DNA from: Syntrophaceae bacterium UBA2192
GTDB taxonomy: Bacteria; Desulfobacterota; Syntrophia; Syntrophales; UBA2192
Length of the DNA stretch: 34,631 nt
Assembly: GCA_002327315.1 (NCBI GenBank)
Contig: DCVI01000135.1
Coordinates: forward strand, 1 to 34,631
Reading direction: 5' to 3'
This document shows positions 15,692 through 22,889 of this stretch, in pieces (position 1 is the stretch's first letter; each line of letters starts with the position of its first letter). Under the pieces are notes generated by a model. That model saw only the letters and a list, made by a program, of their open reading frames with translations. It did no database searches and was not told the origin of the DNA. The translations under genes and the position numbers were made by a program.

Positions 15692-16666
15692 ATGTTCACG
15701 ATGAAGCGAATGAGCCTGCTTGTCCTCCTTGCGGCGACGTCCCTGCTGTACAGCGGCTGTGCCTACGTCGACCTTGCACTCCTGCCCGAGCCCGGTCCCC
15801 TTCAGGAAAAGGTGGTCGACGGCGAAGGCGACCGGAAAATCCTGCTCGTGGACGTCACGGGGATCATCTCCGAGGAAAAGCGGCGCAAGCTGGGGCTTCG
15901 CGAGGAGACCTCCATGGTCGATGAGTTCAGGGAGTCCCTGAAGAAGGCCCGCGGGGACAAGAAGATTGCGGGGCTTGTCATCCGGATCAACTCGCCCGGC
16001 GGCACGGTGACGGCGAGCGATATCCTCCATCACGAAATCCTCGAGTATAAGAAGAAATCCGGCGTCAGGGTGGTAGCGTGCATGATGGATGTGGCGGCTT
16101 CCGGTGGTTACTACGTGGCGACGGCGGCCGACGAAATCGTGGCCCACCCCACGACGATCACGGGGAGCATCGGCGTCATTGCCATGAAATTCAACGTCCA
16201 GGGGCTATTCGAGAAGATCGGCGTGGAGTCCCGAGCCATCAAATCCGGAGAGTTGAAGGACATCATGTCCCCGTTTCGGTCCGCCACGCCGGAAGAGATC
16301 AAGATCGTGCAGACGATTATCGATCAGATGAACGGCCGTTTCATCGACGTCATCGTCGAGGGTCGAAAGCCCCTTTCCCGGGAAGCCGTCGTGAAACTGG
16401 CCGACGGCCGTATCTATACGGCAGGACAGGCCCTGGACCTCAAACTCATTGACCGGGTAGGATATCTGGACAGCACCCTCGACGGGCTCAAGAAATCCCT
16501 CAACCTGGATAAGGCCTCGGTCATCATGTATAACAGGCCTGGCACCTACAAGGGGACCATCTACTCGGAGGCGGGCGGAAATACCACGGTCGTAAACATC
16601 CTGCCCCAGGATTTGGAAAGCATGATGCCGAGGGGGTTCCAGTTCATGTACCTCTGGGCACCATGA
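15692..16666 (+). CDS. SppA-type signal peptide peptidase (S49), lipoprotein
   Basis: S49 peptidases use a Ser-Lys dyad to degrade cleaved signal peptides and misprocessed membrane proteins. The 324-residue precursor has a signal sequence ending in L-L-Y-S-G-C, so Cys23 is a probable lipidation site; this is unusual for SppA, which is normally held by a transmembrane helix. The protease core shows V-I-R-I-N-S-P-G-G-T-V at 96-106, nucleophile Ser137 in DVAASGGYYVA, the T-G-S-I-G-V segment at 157-162, and general-base Lys189 in SGELKD. It is the short, single-domain form that assembles as an octamer in other bacteria. AGGAAAGGAAG precedes the ATG. Confidence 0.88.
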   Translation: MFTMKRMSLLVLLAATSLLYSGCAYVDLALLPEPGPLQEKVVDGEGDRKILLVDVTGIISEEKRRKLGLREETSMVDEFRESLKKARGDKKIAGLVIRINSPGGTVTASDILHHEILEYKKKSGVRVVACMMDVAASGGYYVATAADEIVAHPTTITGSIGVIAMKFNVQGLFEKIGVESRAIKSGELKDIMSPFRSATPEEIKIVQTIIDQMNGRFIDVIVEGRKPLSREAVVKLADGRIYTAGQALDLKLIDRVGYLDSTLDGLKKSLNLDKASVIMYNRPGTYKGTIYSEAGGNTTVVNILPQDLESMMPRGFQFMYLWAP

Positions 16667-16670
16667 AGAA

Positions 16671-16698
16671 GTGACCAGTGATCAGTGATTAGTGACCA
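16671..16698 (+). repeat. Heptamer array, GTGACCA family (4 units)
   Basis: Four phase-perfect 7-bp units (GTGACCA, GTGATCA, GTGATTA, GTGACCA) followed by a fifth decayed one lie between the convergent sppA-type and methyltransferase genes. The array begins four bases after the first stop codon, and the TAA of the leftward methyltransferase gene (16689-16691) lies inside it. Confidence 0.85.
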
Positions 16699-17270
16699 GT
16701 GAAAGAGTCAGGAAGAGATTCGGGGATCTTGTAGATATAAATGGGGTCGTTGTTGAGTTTGGAGGCGGCGCGGAGGACGGCCTGGTGCTTCCAGCCGGGT
16801 ATGGGAAAGTTGAAGGAGATCACCCGCGCCCCGGAGCCGAGTTCCTTTCCGAGCTTTGCCCCGAGACGGCTCATGACGTCAGGGAAGAGATAACACGAGA
16901 CGATGTTTGCCTTCCCGAGATCCGCCTTCCAGAAATTGCGGCATCGGACCTCCAGGCCTCTTCTTCCCATCGTGAGGAGTTTTGCCTTCGCAAAGGCAAT
17001 CGGGTTGATCTCGAACCCGATACACGTCACGCCGTACCGCTTCCTGGCCAAACGCAGGACGCGGCCGTCGCCGCAGCCGATATCCACGAAAAGCTCTCCG
17101 GGTTTCATGGGAACGGCATCGAGTGCCTTGCGGATCTTCACGCGGGCCGTCGATGTGAACATGGCCCCCTGTGTGACCGGATGGACCACGACGATGGCCA
17201 GTGCATGAATAATTTTCAGCACGGCGGCCCCTCCCATGATCGTGAAAACGACAACGAGCCACGTCGGCAT
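16689..17270 (-). CDS. Membrane-anchored class I methyltransferase, FAM173/ATPSCKMT-like
   Basis: The 193-residue product has one N-terminal membrane helix (about 4-30) and a Rossmann methyltransferase domain with SAM motif I F-V-D-I-G-C-G-D-G-R-V at 61-71 and an acidic motif II in G-F-E-I-N-P at 85-90. The later block F-W-K-A-D-L followed by a hydrophobic strand, and G-A-R-V-I-S-F-N-F-P-I-P-G-W, resemble the eukaryotic FAM173 lysine methyltransferases that modify the ATP synthase c-subunit and ANT. That similarity is recognised by eye. The bacterial substrate is unknown. The last codons are encoded by the repeat array at 16671-16698. It is divergent from the hydrolase at 17391. Confidence 0.78.
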   Translation of the reverse strand: MPTWLVVVFTIMGGAAVLKIIHALAIVVVHPVTQGAMFTSTARVKIRKALDAVPMKPGELFVDIGCGDGRVLRLARKRYGVTCIGFEINPIAFAKAKLLTMGRRGLEVRCRNFWKADLGKANIVSCYLFPDVMSRLGAKLGKELGSGARVISFNFPIPGWKHQAVLRAASKLNNDPIYIYKIPESLPDSFTGH

Positions 17271-17330
17271 AAGCTTGCTCCCGGCTTTTCTTACCTCATC
17301 TGCCCGCTGCTGTCAAAGCAGGGCTCCCCG

Positions 17331-17359
17331 TGGACAGCAACTCCCGCCTGTGGTATGAC
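17331..17359 (+). promoter_or_regulatory. Candidate promoter for the alpha/beta hydrolase gene
   Basis: TGGACA (17331-17336) and TATGAC (17354-17359) are separated by 17 bp, with a TG one base before the -10 (extended -10 form). It lies 32 bp before the hydrolase start. Confidence 0.5.
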
Positions 17360-17390
17360 GAATTAAAATGATCTCGAGGGAGACCCTGCC

Positions 17391-18191
17391 ATGAAGGACC
17401 TGAACCCTGTCGGCTGTCCCAAACTCGACGGGCCTGAAGTCAGTCAATATCTCTTCTACCCCCGGGCCTCCTGGCAAGCCCCCTTGTCCCAGGAAGCGGT
17501 TCGCGATGTCATGATCCCCGTGGAGCCCGATGTTTCCATCGGGGCGAGATACCATATCTTCAACAAGCAGGGGCCCTCCGTCCTGTTTTTTCACGGCAAC
17601 GGGGAGATCGTCGAGGACTACGAGGATATCGCTTTCCTGTACTCCCGCCTCAACCTCAATTTCCTCCCCGTCGATTACAGGGGATACGGACACTCGACGG
17701 GCCAGCCGACCGTGAGTGCCATGCTGCGGGATGCCCACGTCGTTTTAGAGTACACGAGAAAATGGCTGACCCTCAACGGCTGCTCCGGCCCTTTCATCGT
17801 CATGGGACGCTCCCTGGGCAGCGCGTCGGCCCTGGAACTGGCGGAAGGCTGCGCGGATCTCATCGACGGCCTGATCATCGAAAGCGGGTTTGCCCACTCC
17901 CAGACGATCCTCAATCTTGTCGGCGTTGACATGAAGCGCGCGGGCATCCAGGAAAGCGAGGCCTTCCGGCACATCGAGAAGATCGGCAATTTCCGAAAAC
18001 CAACGCTGATCATCCATGCAGAGCTCGATCAAATCCTCCCCTTCAAAGACGGCGAAGACCTTTACGAGGCATCGGGCGCCGCACAGAAGAGACTCCTCAA
18101 GATACCCGGCGCGGATCACAACAGCATCTTCATGGTCGGACTCTCAGAATACATGAATGCCGTCGCAGTCTTTGCCGAGGGGCTTCGCTGA
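17391..18191 (+). CDS. Alpha/beta hydrolase (ABHD13/17-like serine hydrolase)
   Basis: This 266-residue cytosolic protein has the complete alpha/beta-hydrolase set: oxyanion-hole H-G-N-G at 68-71, nucleophile Ser141 in MGRSLGSAS, acid Asp213 (A-E-L-D-Q-I-L-P) and His243 (G-A-D-H-N-S-I). The V-D-Y-R-G-Y-G-H-S-T-G segment at 94-104 is typical of the BEM46/ABHD13 group. Natural substrates are unknown; an esterase or thioesterase role is likely. GAGGGAG lies seven bases before the ATG. It is followed after 190 bp by the J-domain/receiver gene. Confidence 0.87.
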   Translation: MKDLNPVGCPKLDGPEVSQYLFYPRASWQAPLSQEAVRDVMIPVEPDVSIGARYHIFNKQGPSVLFFHGNGEIVEDYEDIAFLYSRLNLNFLPVDYRGYGHSTGQPTVSAMLRDAHVVLEYTRKWLTLNGCSGPFIVMGRSLGSASALELAEGCADLIDGLIIESGFAHSQTILNLVGVDMKRAGIQESEAFRHIEKIGNFRKPTLIIHAELDQILPFKDGEDLYEASGAAQKRLLKIPGADHNSIFMVGLSEYMNAVAVFAEGLR

Positions 18192-18381
18192 TCTGAAATA
18201 TCCGTCATTTTGCCTGTACGGATCGCCTTGCGATTCAACCCGCCCACGATTTCATGCCTCACAATCTCGATTTCATCCGCGTTTTTGCATGAGATTTGCA
18301 TCGACGTCTATGGCGACTGCCTTAAGCGGTAAAAAAGTGGCCGTACGGGGCGTCAATCAGACCTCAACCAGGGACAGGGTG

Positions 18382-19041
18382 ATGCAAAAATCTATCGATC
18401 TCTCGAACGAATTGAACGTTCTCGGCATGCTGGACAAGGCGCGGGAGATTTATTCCGAGCTCGGCGACGCACCGGCCATTTCCTATGTCAGGTCCAATTA
18501 CAGGCTCTTGTCAAAAATCTATCACCCGGACCTGAATCCGAACAACAAGGAAAAAGCCGAGAAGATGCAGCAGAAGATCAATGAGGTGGCCCATATCATC
18601 AATGCGCTGCCCGACAAGGAGCTCATCGAAGTCATCAAGAACGGTGCCCTCAAAAAACCGAAAGAAAAGTGGAAAGTCCTCGTCGTCGAAGACGAATTCG
18701 GCTATCAGGACACCCTTCGCAACATCTTCACCATGGAGGGGTTCGAAGTCCGCGTGGCCATCGACGGGGACACGGGGTACGAGGTCTACAAGGACTTCAA
18801 GCCGGACCTGGTCCTCACCGACGTCCTCATGCCCAACGTGAACGGCGTCGAGCTCGTTCGGCGGATCCGCAATGACGATTCATCCATCAAGATCATTTAC
18901 ATGAGCGGCTTTTTCGGCGTTAAACGCCTCAAAAAGGAGCTCGACGAGGAGGTGGCACAGTACCAGTACCCCACCCTGTCGAAGCCCTTCAAGGTGAGTC
19001 ATTTACTGGAACTCGTCAGGGAGTATCTCGGGATGAACTGA
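18382..19041 (+). CDS. J-domain / response-regulator receiver fusion protein
   Basis: The 219-residue protein has two recognisable parts. Residues about 17-76 look like a DnaJ J-domain: helix II ends R-L-L-S-K-I-Y, the invariant HPD is at 48-50, then L-N-P-N-N-K-E-K-A and helix III with K-I-N-E-V-A-H-I-I. Residues 97-218 form a full CheY-type receiver: Glu103-Asp104, phospho-acceptor Asp147 (LTDVLMPN), Ser175 (YMSGF) and Lys201 (LSKPF). There is no output domain. The fusion suggests control of a DnaK-type chaperone by phosphorylation. The ATG at 18382 is preceded by an AGGG-containing purine stretch; earlier in-frame starts (18289, 18310) have no such site. No kinase gene is nearby. Confidence 0.8.
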   Translation: MQKSIDLSNELNVLGMLDKAREIYSELGDAPAISYVRSNYRLLSKIYHPDLNPNNKEKAEKMQQKINEVAHIINALPDKELIEVIKNGALKKPKEKWKVLVVEDEFGYQDTLRNIFTMEGFEVRVAIDGDTGYEVYKDFKPDLVLTDVLMPNVNGVELVRRIRNDDSSIKIIYMSGFFGVKRLKKELDEEVAQYQYPTLSKPFKVSHLLELVREYLGMN

Positions 19042-19070
19042 ACGAGACAGCCCCTCAGAGAAAAGAAAAG

Positions 19071-19092
19071 CCCGCCGTCAGGCGGGTTTTTT
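19071..19092 (+). terminator. Rho-independent terminator after the J-domain/receiver gene
   Basis: A 6-bp GC stem (CCCGCC, loop GTCA, GGCGGG) is followed directly by six T. It lies 30 bp after the stop codon. Confidence 0.9.
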
Positions 19093-19129
19093 GTTGCTAG
19101 AGGAATGGGATCATTCACCCTCACCTCGA

Positions 19130-19152
19130 TCCTCTCCCCTCAAGGGAGAGGA
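19130..19152. repeat. Short intergenic palindrome (CTCTCCC/GGGAGAGG type)
   Basis: Nine-base perfect arms (TCCTCTCCC / GGGAGAGGA) flank a 5-base loop between the convergent J-domain/receiver and transglycosylase genes. With the preceding CCCTCACCTCGA it resembles a widespread family of dispersed REP-like palindromes. It may also stop leftward transcripts, though no T run follows. Confidence 0.6.
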
Positions 19153-19172
19153 AGATTAGGGAATAGATTGTT

Positions 19173-19988
19173 TTAGGCTTTGCCCTCGTCCATGAACTGC
19201 TGGATCCGGTTGATGTAGACCCGCGTTTCCCGGGGAAGCTTTTCGGGATGCCGCTCCACATTCCCCATCCCCCAGTTGTAAGCTGCCAGTGCCGTCGGTA
19301 CATCGCCCCGGTATCGGTCCAACAGGCCTTTCAGGTAGCGTGTCCCGCCCATGATGTTCTCTTGCGCGTCATAGGCGTCCCGGATCCCGAGGTCCTTTGC
19401 CGTTCCGGGCATGATCTGCATCAGGCCCATGGCCCCCTTCGGTGAGGTGCTCTCATTGCGGAAATTGCTTTCGGCGCGGATGACGGCACGGATGAGCCCA
19501 GCATCGACGCCGTATATCTCCGATGCCTGACGGATGATAGGTTCAACCTGTCGCGCCCTGTCCGATGCCTTGCGGACCCTTACAACGGAAGGCACCTCTT
19601 CGACGGCTGTCGGGACGAGATTTTCAGCTCCGGGCTTTGCCTGCCCTGCAGTAGGGGAAACGGCATTGATCCCGCCTGACTGCCATCGGGCGAATCGCTG
19701 ATAGAGGGACTGATCGTCCCCCTTATCCCGCATGGATTCCAGCAGATGCTCGTCGAGCATCATCCGGAGTCTAATAATTTCAATAAGATGGATAAGTTTC
19801 TTTTCATCGCCGATTCCGGCGGCTCCCCCCGGAGCCGCATTTTCGGCTGGAGCGGCCATCTGCGTTTCCAGTATCTTCTTGAAGCTCCCCGCCCCGTCGG
19901 CCCCATTCAATGCAGTACGTCCTGCTTCCAGTGGCTGCCTCTTACCGGTCCGGCGTACGATTTCGTCCAGTACAGCAGGTAGTTTCAT
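19173..19988 (-). CDS. Lytic transglycosylase (SLT, GH23)
   Basis: GH23 transglycosylases cleave peptidoglycan to 1,6-anhydro muropeptides. The 271-residue protein has its catalytic domain in the C-terminal 120 residues: Glu173 in RAVIRAESNF, the K-G-A-M-G-L-M-Q-I-M-P-G-T-A block at 184-197, and A-L-A-A-Y-N-W-G-M-G-N-V at 232-243. The N-terminal 140 residues are low-conservation, with no signal peptide or lipobox visible, so the export route is unclear; flagellar-type transglycosylases also lack classical signals. AGGAG precedes the ATG. The gene is divergent from the small LETM1-like gene. Confidence 0.88.
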   Translation of the reverse strand: MKLPAVLDEIVRRTGKRQPLEAGRTALNGADGAGSFKKILETQMAAPAENAAPGGAAGIGDEKKLIHLIEIIRLRMMLDEHLLESMRDKGDDQSLYQRFARWQSGGINAVSPTAGQAKPGAENLVPTAVEEVPSVVRVRKASDRARQVEPIIRQASEIYGVDAGLIRAVIRAESNFRNESTSPKGAMGLMQIMPGTAKDLGIRDAYDAQENIMGGTRYLKGLLDRYRGDVPTALAAYNWGMGNVERHPEKLPRETRVYINRIQQFMDEGKA

Positions 19989-20158
19989 AAACCGCTCCTG
20001 CCCCGGAATAGATCAATTTCCATGCCAGCAGGCCCGCGGTGGGCGGTGCGAGTAATTTTAATTGTGCGCTCGCCCGCTCTCCGGATGAATTCGTTTCAGA
20101 AAAGGATTGGCATGTCCGATTAAATAGATCGGTGCCCCACATCACGGAAGGAAGGGAA

Positions 20159-20446
20159 ATGGTACGCAGGATCTTGCAACGGCAAACGGAAAAATACAAA
20201 GATCTGATCTATTCAGAAGCCGAAACGATGAAGGGCTTCATGGTTCTGCTGATGAAGCCGAGAAACACAGGCATTCCCTGGACGGGAGAGGAGATCAAGA
20301 CGCTGAAGTTCTACATCCGGCACCTCGCCCATTACGTCCCGTTCATGATTATCTTCCTGCTGCCGTTCGGCTCTCTTTTCCTGCCCGCGATGGCCGAAGT
20401 CCTCGACCGCCGCCGCGACCGCAGACCGCAAGAAAGTGACCGGTGA
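20159..20446 (+). CDS. Small LETM1-like membrane protein
   Basis: The 95-residue product has a polar helical N-terminal half and one hydrophobic region (about 55-78). The stretch containing H-Y-V-P-F-M-I-I-F-L-L-P-F-G-S-L-F-L-P resembles the core of LETM1, the mitochondrial inner-membrane cation-exchange/ribosome-binding protein, where the corresponding segment reads V-P-F then P-F-x-x-x-L-L-P. Only that core is present. The ATG at 20159 has AAGGAAGG five bases upstream, which beats the earlier in-frame start at 20039. The final codons and stop lie within a heptamer array. Role unknown; the LETM1 comparison is by eye and should be treated as a hypothesis. Confidence 0.6.
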   Translation: MVRRILQRQTEKYKDLIYSEAETMKGFMVLLMKPRNTGIPWTGEEIKTLKFYIRHLAHYVPFMIIFLLPFGSLFLPAMAEVLDRRRDRRPQESDR

Positions 20447-20463
20447 TCAGTGACCGGTGACCA
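20436..20463 (+). repeat. Heptamer array, GTGACCA family (4 units)
   Basis: Four phase-perfect units (GTGACCG, GTGATCA, GTGACCG, GTGACCA) and a decayed fifth. The array supplies the last codons and the TGA stop (20444-20446) of the LETM1-like gene. It pairs with the inverted array at 20581-20608 across a 117-bp spacer that holds no convincing gene. Confidence 0.85.
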
Positions 20464-20580
20464 GTGTAAGAGACGAAGCGAAAAAAAACAATGCCCGTCT
20501 CTCTCCTCGGGAGTGAGTTTATCCTTAGCCTGCCGAAGGAGATGCCTCGCATCTGGGCATTTTTGACCAGCCTGTTTCAC

Positions 20581-20608
20581 CGGTCACTGGTCACTGATCA
20601 CTGGTCAC
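20581..20608 (-). repeat. Heptamer array, GTGACCA family, inverted (4 units)
   Basis: On the minus strand four phase-perfect units (GTGACCA, GTGATCA, GTGACCA, GTGACCG) begin right at the TAG stop (20608-20610) of the leftward secreted-protein gene. This is the mirror image of the array at 20436-20463. Confidence 0.85.
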
Positions 20609-21333
20609 TATTTTGTCAGGGCGCCGCCCATCTGCATCATCAACCACACGTAAAAGTTCACTGGCGTCCCCTCGATCCTGGACTTTGCCCCGCGTCCCCA
20701 ATCTGAGAGATACATGCCCATAAGCGAGCTCTCGGCCATGACGACCCCGATCGGGGCTACTTCCTCACTCACAAGGGCTTCCAGGGTCTCGCCTTTGGTA
20801 TCGACGGCCTCCACGTCCCAGGCATTGACGGTACGGCCGCCGAGCGGGATTACGCGCCTGGCGATTCGTCTGGCCACAGCGGCACCCTGGAAATTGCCCA
20901 CGTCCCTGTCCGTCCCCTCCCCTTTGTAGAAGCTCTCAGGGACCGTAAAGGGCGCATAACCCTGTACCTGGACGATGACATCCAGGATCTCGCCGGGACC
21001 GCTTTTGGTCTCCTCGACGAGGAACCGGGTCACGACGGAGGGGTCCTTTTCCGGGGTCACTCCGACCTCCATCCATGAGCAGGGCTTTCCGTCCCTGGTC
21101 AGCCTCTCCAGTGTGGCAATGTACATTCTGTAGTATTCTTTTTTCGCGCGGTCGTGGATGAAATAGCCGGACCAGGCACCGGGTGTGAACTGGAAGGTAT
21201 CGCCCACGATCATCAGGGGTCGCTGCCCATCGATTTCGGCTGTATGCCCCGGAATGGCCGCCGGCCCCACAGCGCAAACCATGAAGATGACTAGAACAAT
21301 GAAAACCCGCCGGGGATGATTCCTGTACGACAT
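20608..21333 (-). CDS. Secreted protein of unknown function
   Basis: The 241-residue precursor has a basic start (M-S-Y-R-N-H-P-R-R), a hydrophobic core (about 10-27) and a probable cleavage after G-H-T-A near 32, so it is exported. The mature part looks like a mixed beta-rich single domain with one Cys (in K-P-C-S-W). I do not recognise a family. It begins 10 bp after the M48 protease gene, and a GG-rich site precedes the ATG. The close linkage suggests a role with that protease in envelope quality control, but this is inference. Its stop codon touches the heptamer array at 20581-20608. Confidence 0.7.
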   Translation of the reverse strand: MSYRNHPRRVFIVLVIFMVCAVGPAAIPGHTAEIDGQRPLMIVGDTFQFTPGAWSGYFIHDRAKKEYYRMYIATLERLTRDGKPCSWMEVGVTPEKDPSVVTRFLVEETKSGPGEILDVIVQVQGYAPFTVPESFYKGEGTDRDVGNFQGAAVARRIARRVIPLGGRTVNAWDVEAVDTKGETLEALVSEEVAPIGVVMAESSLMGMYLSDWGRGAKSRIEGTPVNFYVWLMMQMGGALTK

Positions 21334-21343
21334 TTCCGGCCCC

Positions 21344-22849
21344 TCACTTCTTCTTGATCTGTTCGGGCTCGAACCGGGGTTTCCACTCCTTCACGCGCGC
21401 CGACGCGAGGCGCCCGACATCGTTGTCGGCGGCCGACTGTACCTGCAGTTTGTAATGCTCGTAGGCGGACTTCTGATCGTTGATGTTCTCGTAGCACTGT
21501 CCGAGGATGCCGTGGATCGTCTTGTTTTTCGGACTGGCCTGTGCAACGGTTTCAAGCGGGTTGATGGCAGCCCGGTAATTTCCTGTCCGGTAGTAGCTCA
21601 AACCCAGCAGCCGCTGAGCCGTCACATCCCCCGGGAAAGTCTGAACCGCCTGTTTCATATAATCGATGCTCGCGGCGTAATTCTGCTTGCGGTAGTTCAT
21701 CATCCCGAGGCCGCGAACGGCGGGCTGGTAGGTTCCTTGCAGGGATAGAGCCGCCCGGAAGTATCGCTCCGCATCGCCGTGATTGTTCTGTTTGAGGTAG
21801 ATGAAACCCGCAAGGGCGTAAAATGGCGGCTGGGTGCGGTCCTCGGTGATGGCCCGGTTGATGTAATTGTTCGCCTCGGCAATGCGGTTCTTCTCGAAGG
21901 CCCTTGCAGCCTTGTCGTAGTACTCCATGTAAACCCGGTGCGTCCTGCGCATGTTTGCCGTCAGGGACTGGTACGTCGCCCGGCTCGACCCGTCTCCGGA
22001 CATTGCGGATCGCGGCGTCGAGCTGATCATCTGCTGCATCTCATCGATCCGCACCGAGGTGCGGGGGTGTGTGGACAGAAGCTCTTCGAAGAAGGTTCTT
22101 TCGCCGGGCTCCTGTCCCACGGACCGGGCATATTCCTTGAATACCTTGTCGAGGTTCCGGTGAGCACTCAAGGCGTTGTTGGGGTCGTAGCCCAGGCGGC
22201 TCATGTAGGCAACCCCGAGCCGGTCCGCCTCGAGTTCGTCATCGCGGCTGTATTTGAGAAGCAGGAGCTGTCCGCCCAGGGCGCCCAGCCCTACCACGGC
22301 CTCACCGTAGTCATCACCGCCGACGGCAACGGCCGCGATGCCCAGGGCCAGACCCAGCATCATTTTCTGCGACATCTGCTTCGCAGAGTGTTTCGCCGAG
22401 ATGTGGCCGACCTCGTGCCCCATGACGTAGGCAAACTCCCCCTCGTTTTCCAGCCCGGCGATCAGCCCCCGCGTCATGACCACATGACCCGGGATGGCCC
22501 AGGCATTCGGGACGGAACTGTTCTGGACGCTGAAGGTCAGCGGCAGATTCGGCCTGTGGGATTTCTTGTGCAGCCTCATGACGACACCCTCGAGATAACG
22601 CTTGAGTTGGGCATCCTGGTATTCCCCGCCGCCCCCCTCGGCGCTCCAGAGGGCATCGCGGTAGACGGAATTCCCGATCTTGATCTCATCCTCCTCGGAG
22701 ACCAGCATCAATTCGTCCTTGCCGGTTACTGGGTTGGCGGCACAGGAGGCGAGAAACGCGAAAAGCAGGGCGAGCAGCGACAGTTGCAGGGCCGCCCGGA
22801 AATATCGAGCCGTCTCGGCGTGGCGTTTGGCACGGATTTCATTTATCAC
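21344..22849 (-). CDS. M48-family metalloprotease lipoprotein with TPR repeats (BepA-like)
   Basis: The 501-residue protein resembles BepA/YfgC, a periplasmic protease-chaperone that helps assemble or degrade outer-membrane proteins such as LptD. A signal ends in F-L-A-S-C, so Cys36 is probably lipidated. N-P-V-T-G-K-x-E-L follows, as in many M48 relatives. The zinc site is HEVGH at 145-149, with the third ligand in D-E-L-E-A-D-R-L-G. Residues about 310-480 contain four or more TPR units (for example A-E-R-Y-F-R-A-A-L-S-L). The start is a GTG at 22849 behind GGAGAGGTG; no in-frame ATG competes. It sits between the DUF6438 gene (40 bp upstream) and the secreted unknown. Confidence 0.88.
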   Translation of the reverse strand: MINEIRAKRHAETARYFRAALQLSLLALLFAFLASCAANPVTGKDELMLVSEEDEIKIGNSVYRDALWSAEGGGGEYQDAQLKRYLEGVVMRLHKKSHRPNLPLTFSVQNSSVPNAWAIPGHVVMTRGLIAGLENEGEFAYVMGHEVGHISAKHSAKQMSQKMMLGLALGIAAVAVGGDDYGEAVVGLGALGGQLLLLKYSRDDELEADRLGVAYMSRLGYDPNNALSAHRNLDKVFKEYARSVGQEPGERTFFEELLSTHPRTSVRIDEMQQMISSTPRSAMSGDGSSRATYQSLTANMRRTHRVYMEYYDKAARAFEKNRIAEANNYINRAITEDRTQPPFYALAGFIYLKQNNHGDAERYFRAALSLQGTYQPAVRGLGMMNYRKQNYAASIDYMKQAVQTFPGDVTAQRLLGLSYYRTGNYRAAINPLETVAQASPKNKTIHGILGQCYENINDQKSAYEHYKLQVQSAADNDVGRLASARVKEWKPRFEPEQIKKK

Positions 22850-22889
22850 CGTTCACCTCTCCAACCTTCTTAACTTCTTCACTTCGTCT

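Noticed and set aside
19130..19152. Rho-independent terminator for the transglycosylase
   Set aside because: The stem is good but no T run follows on the minus strand; listed as a REP-like palindrome instead.
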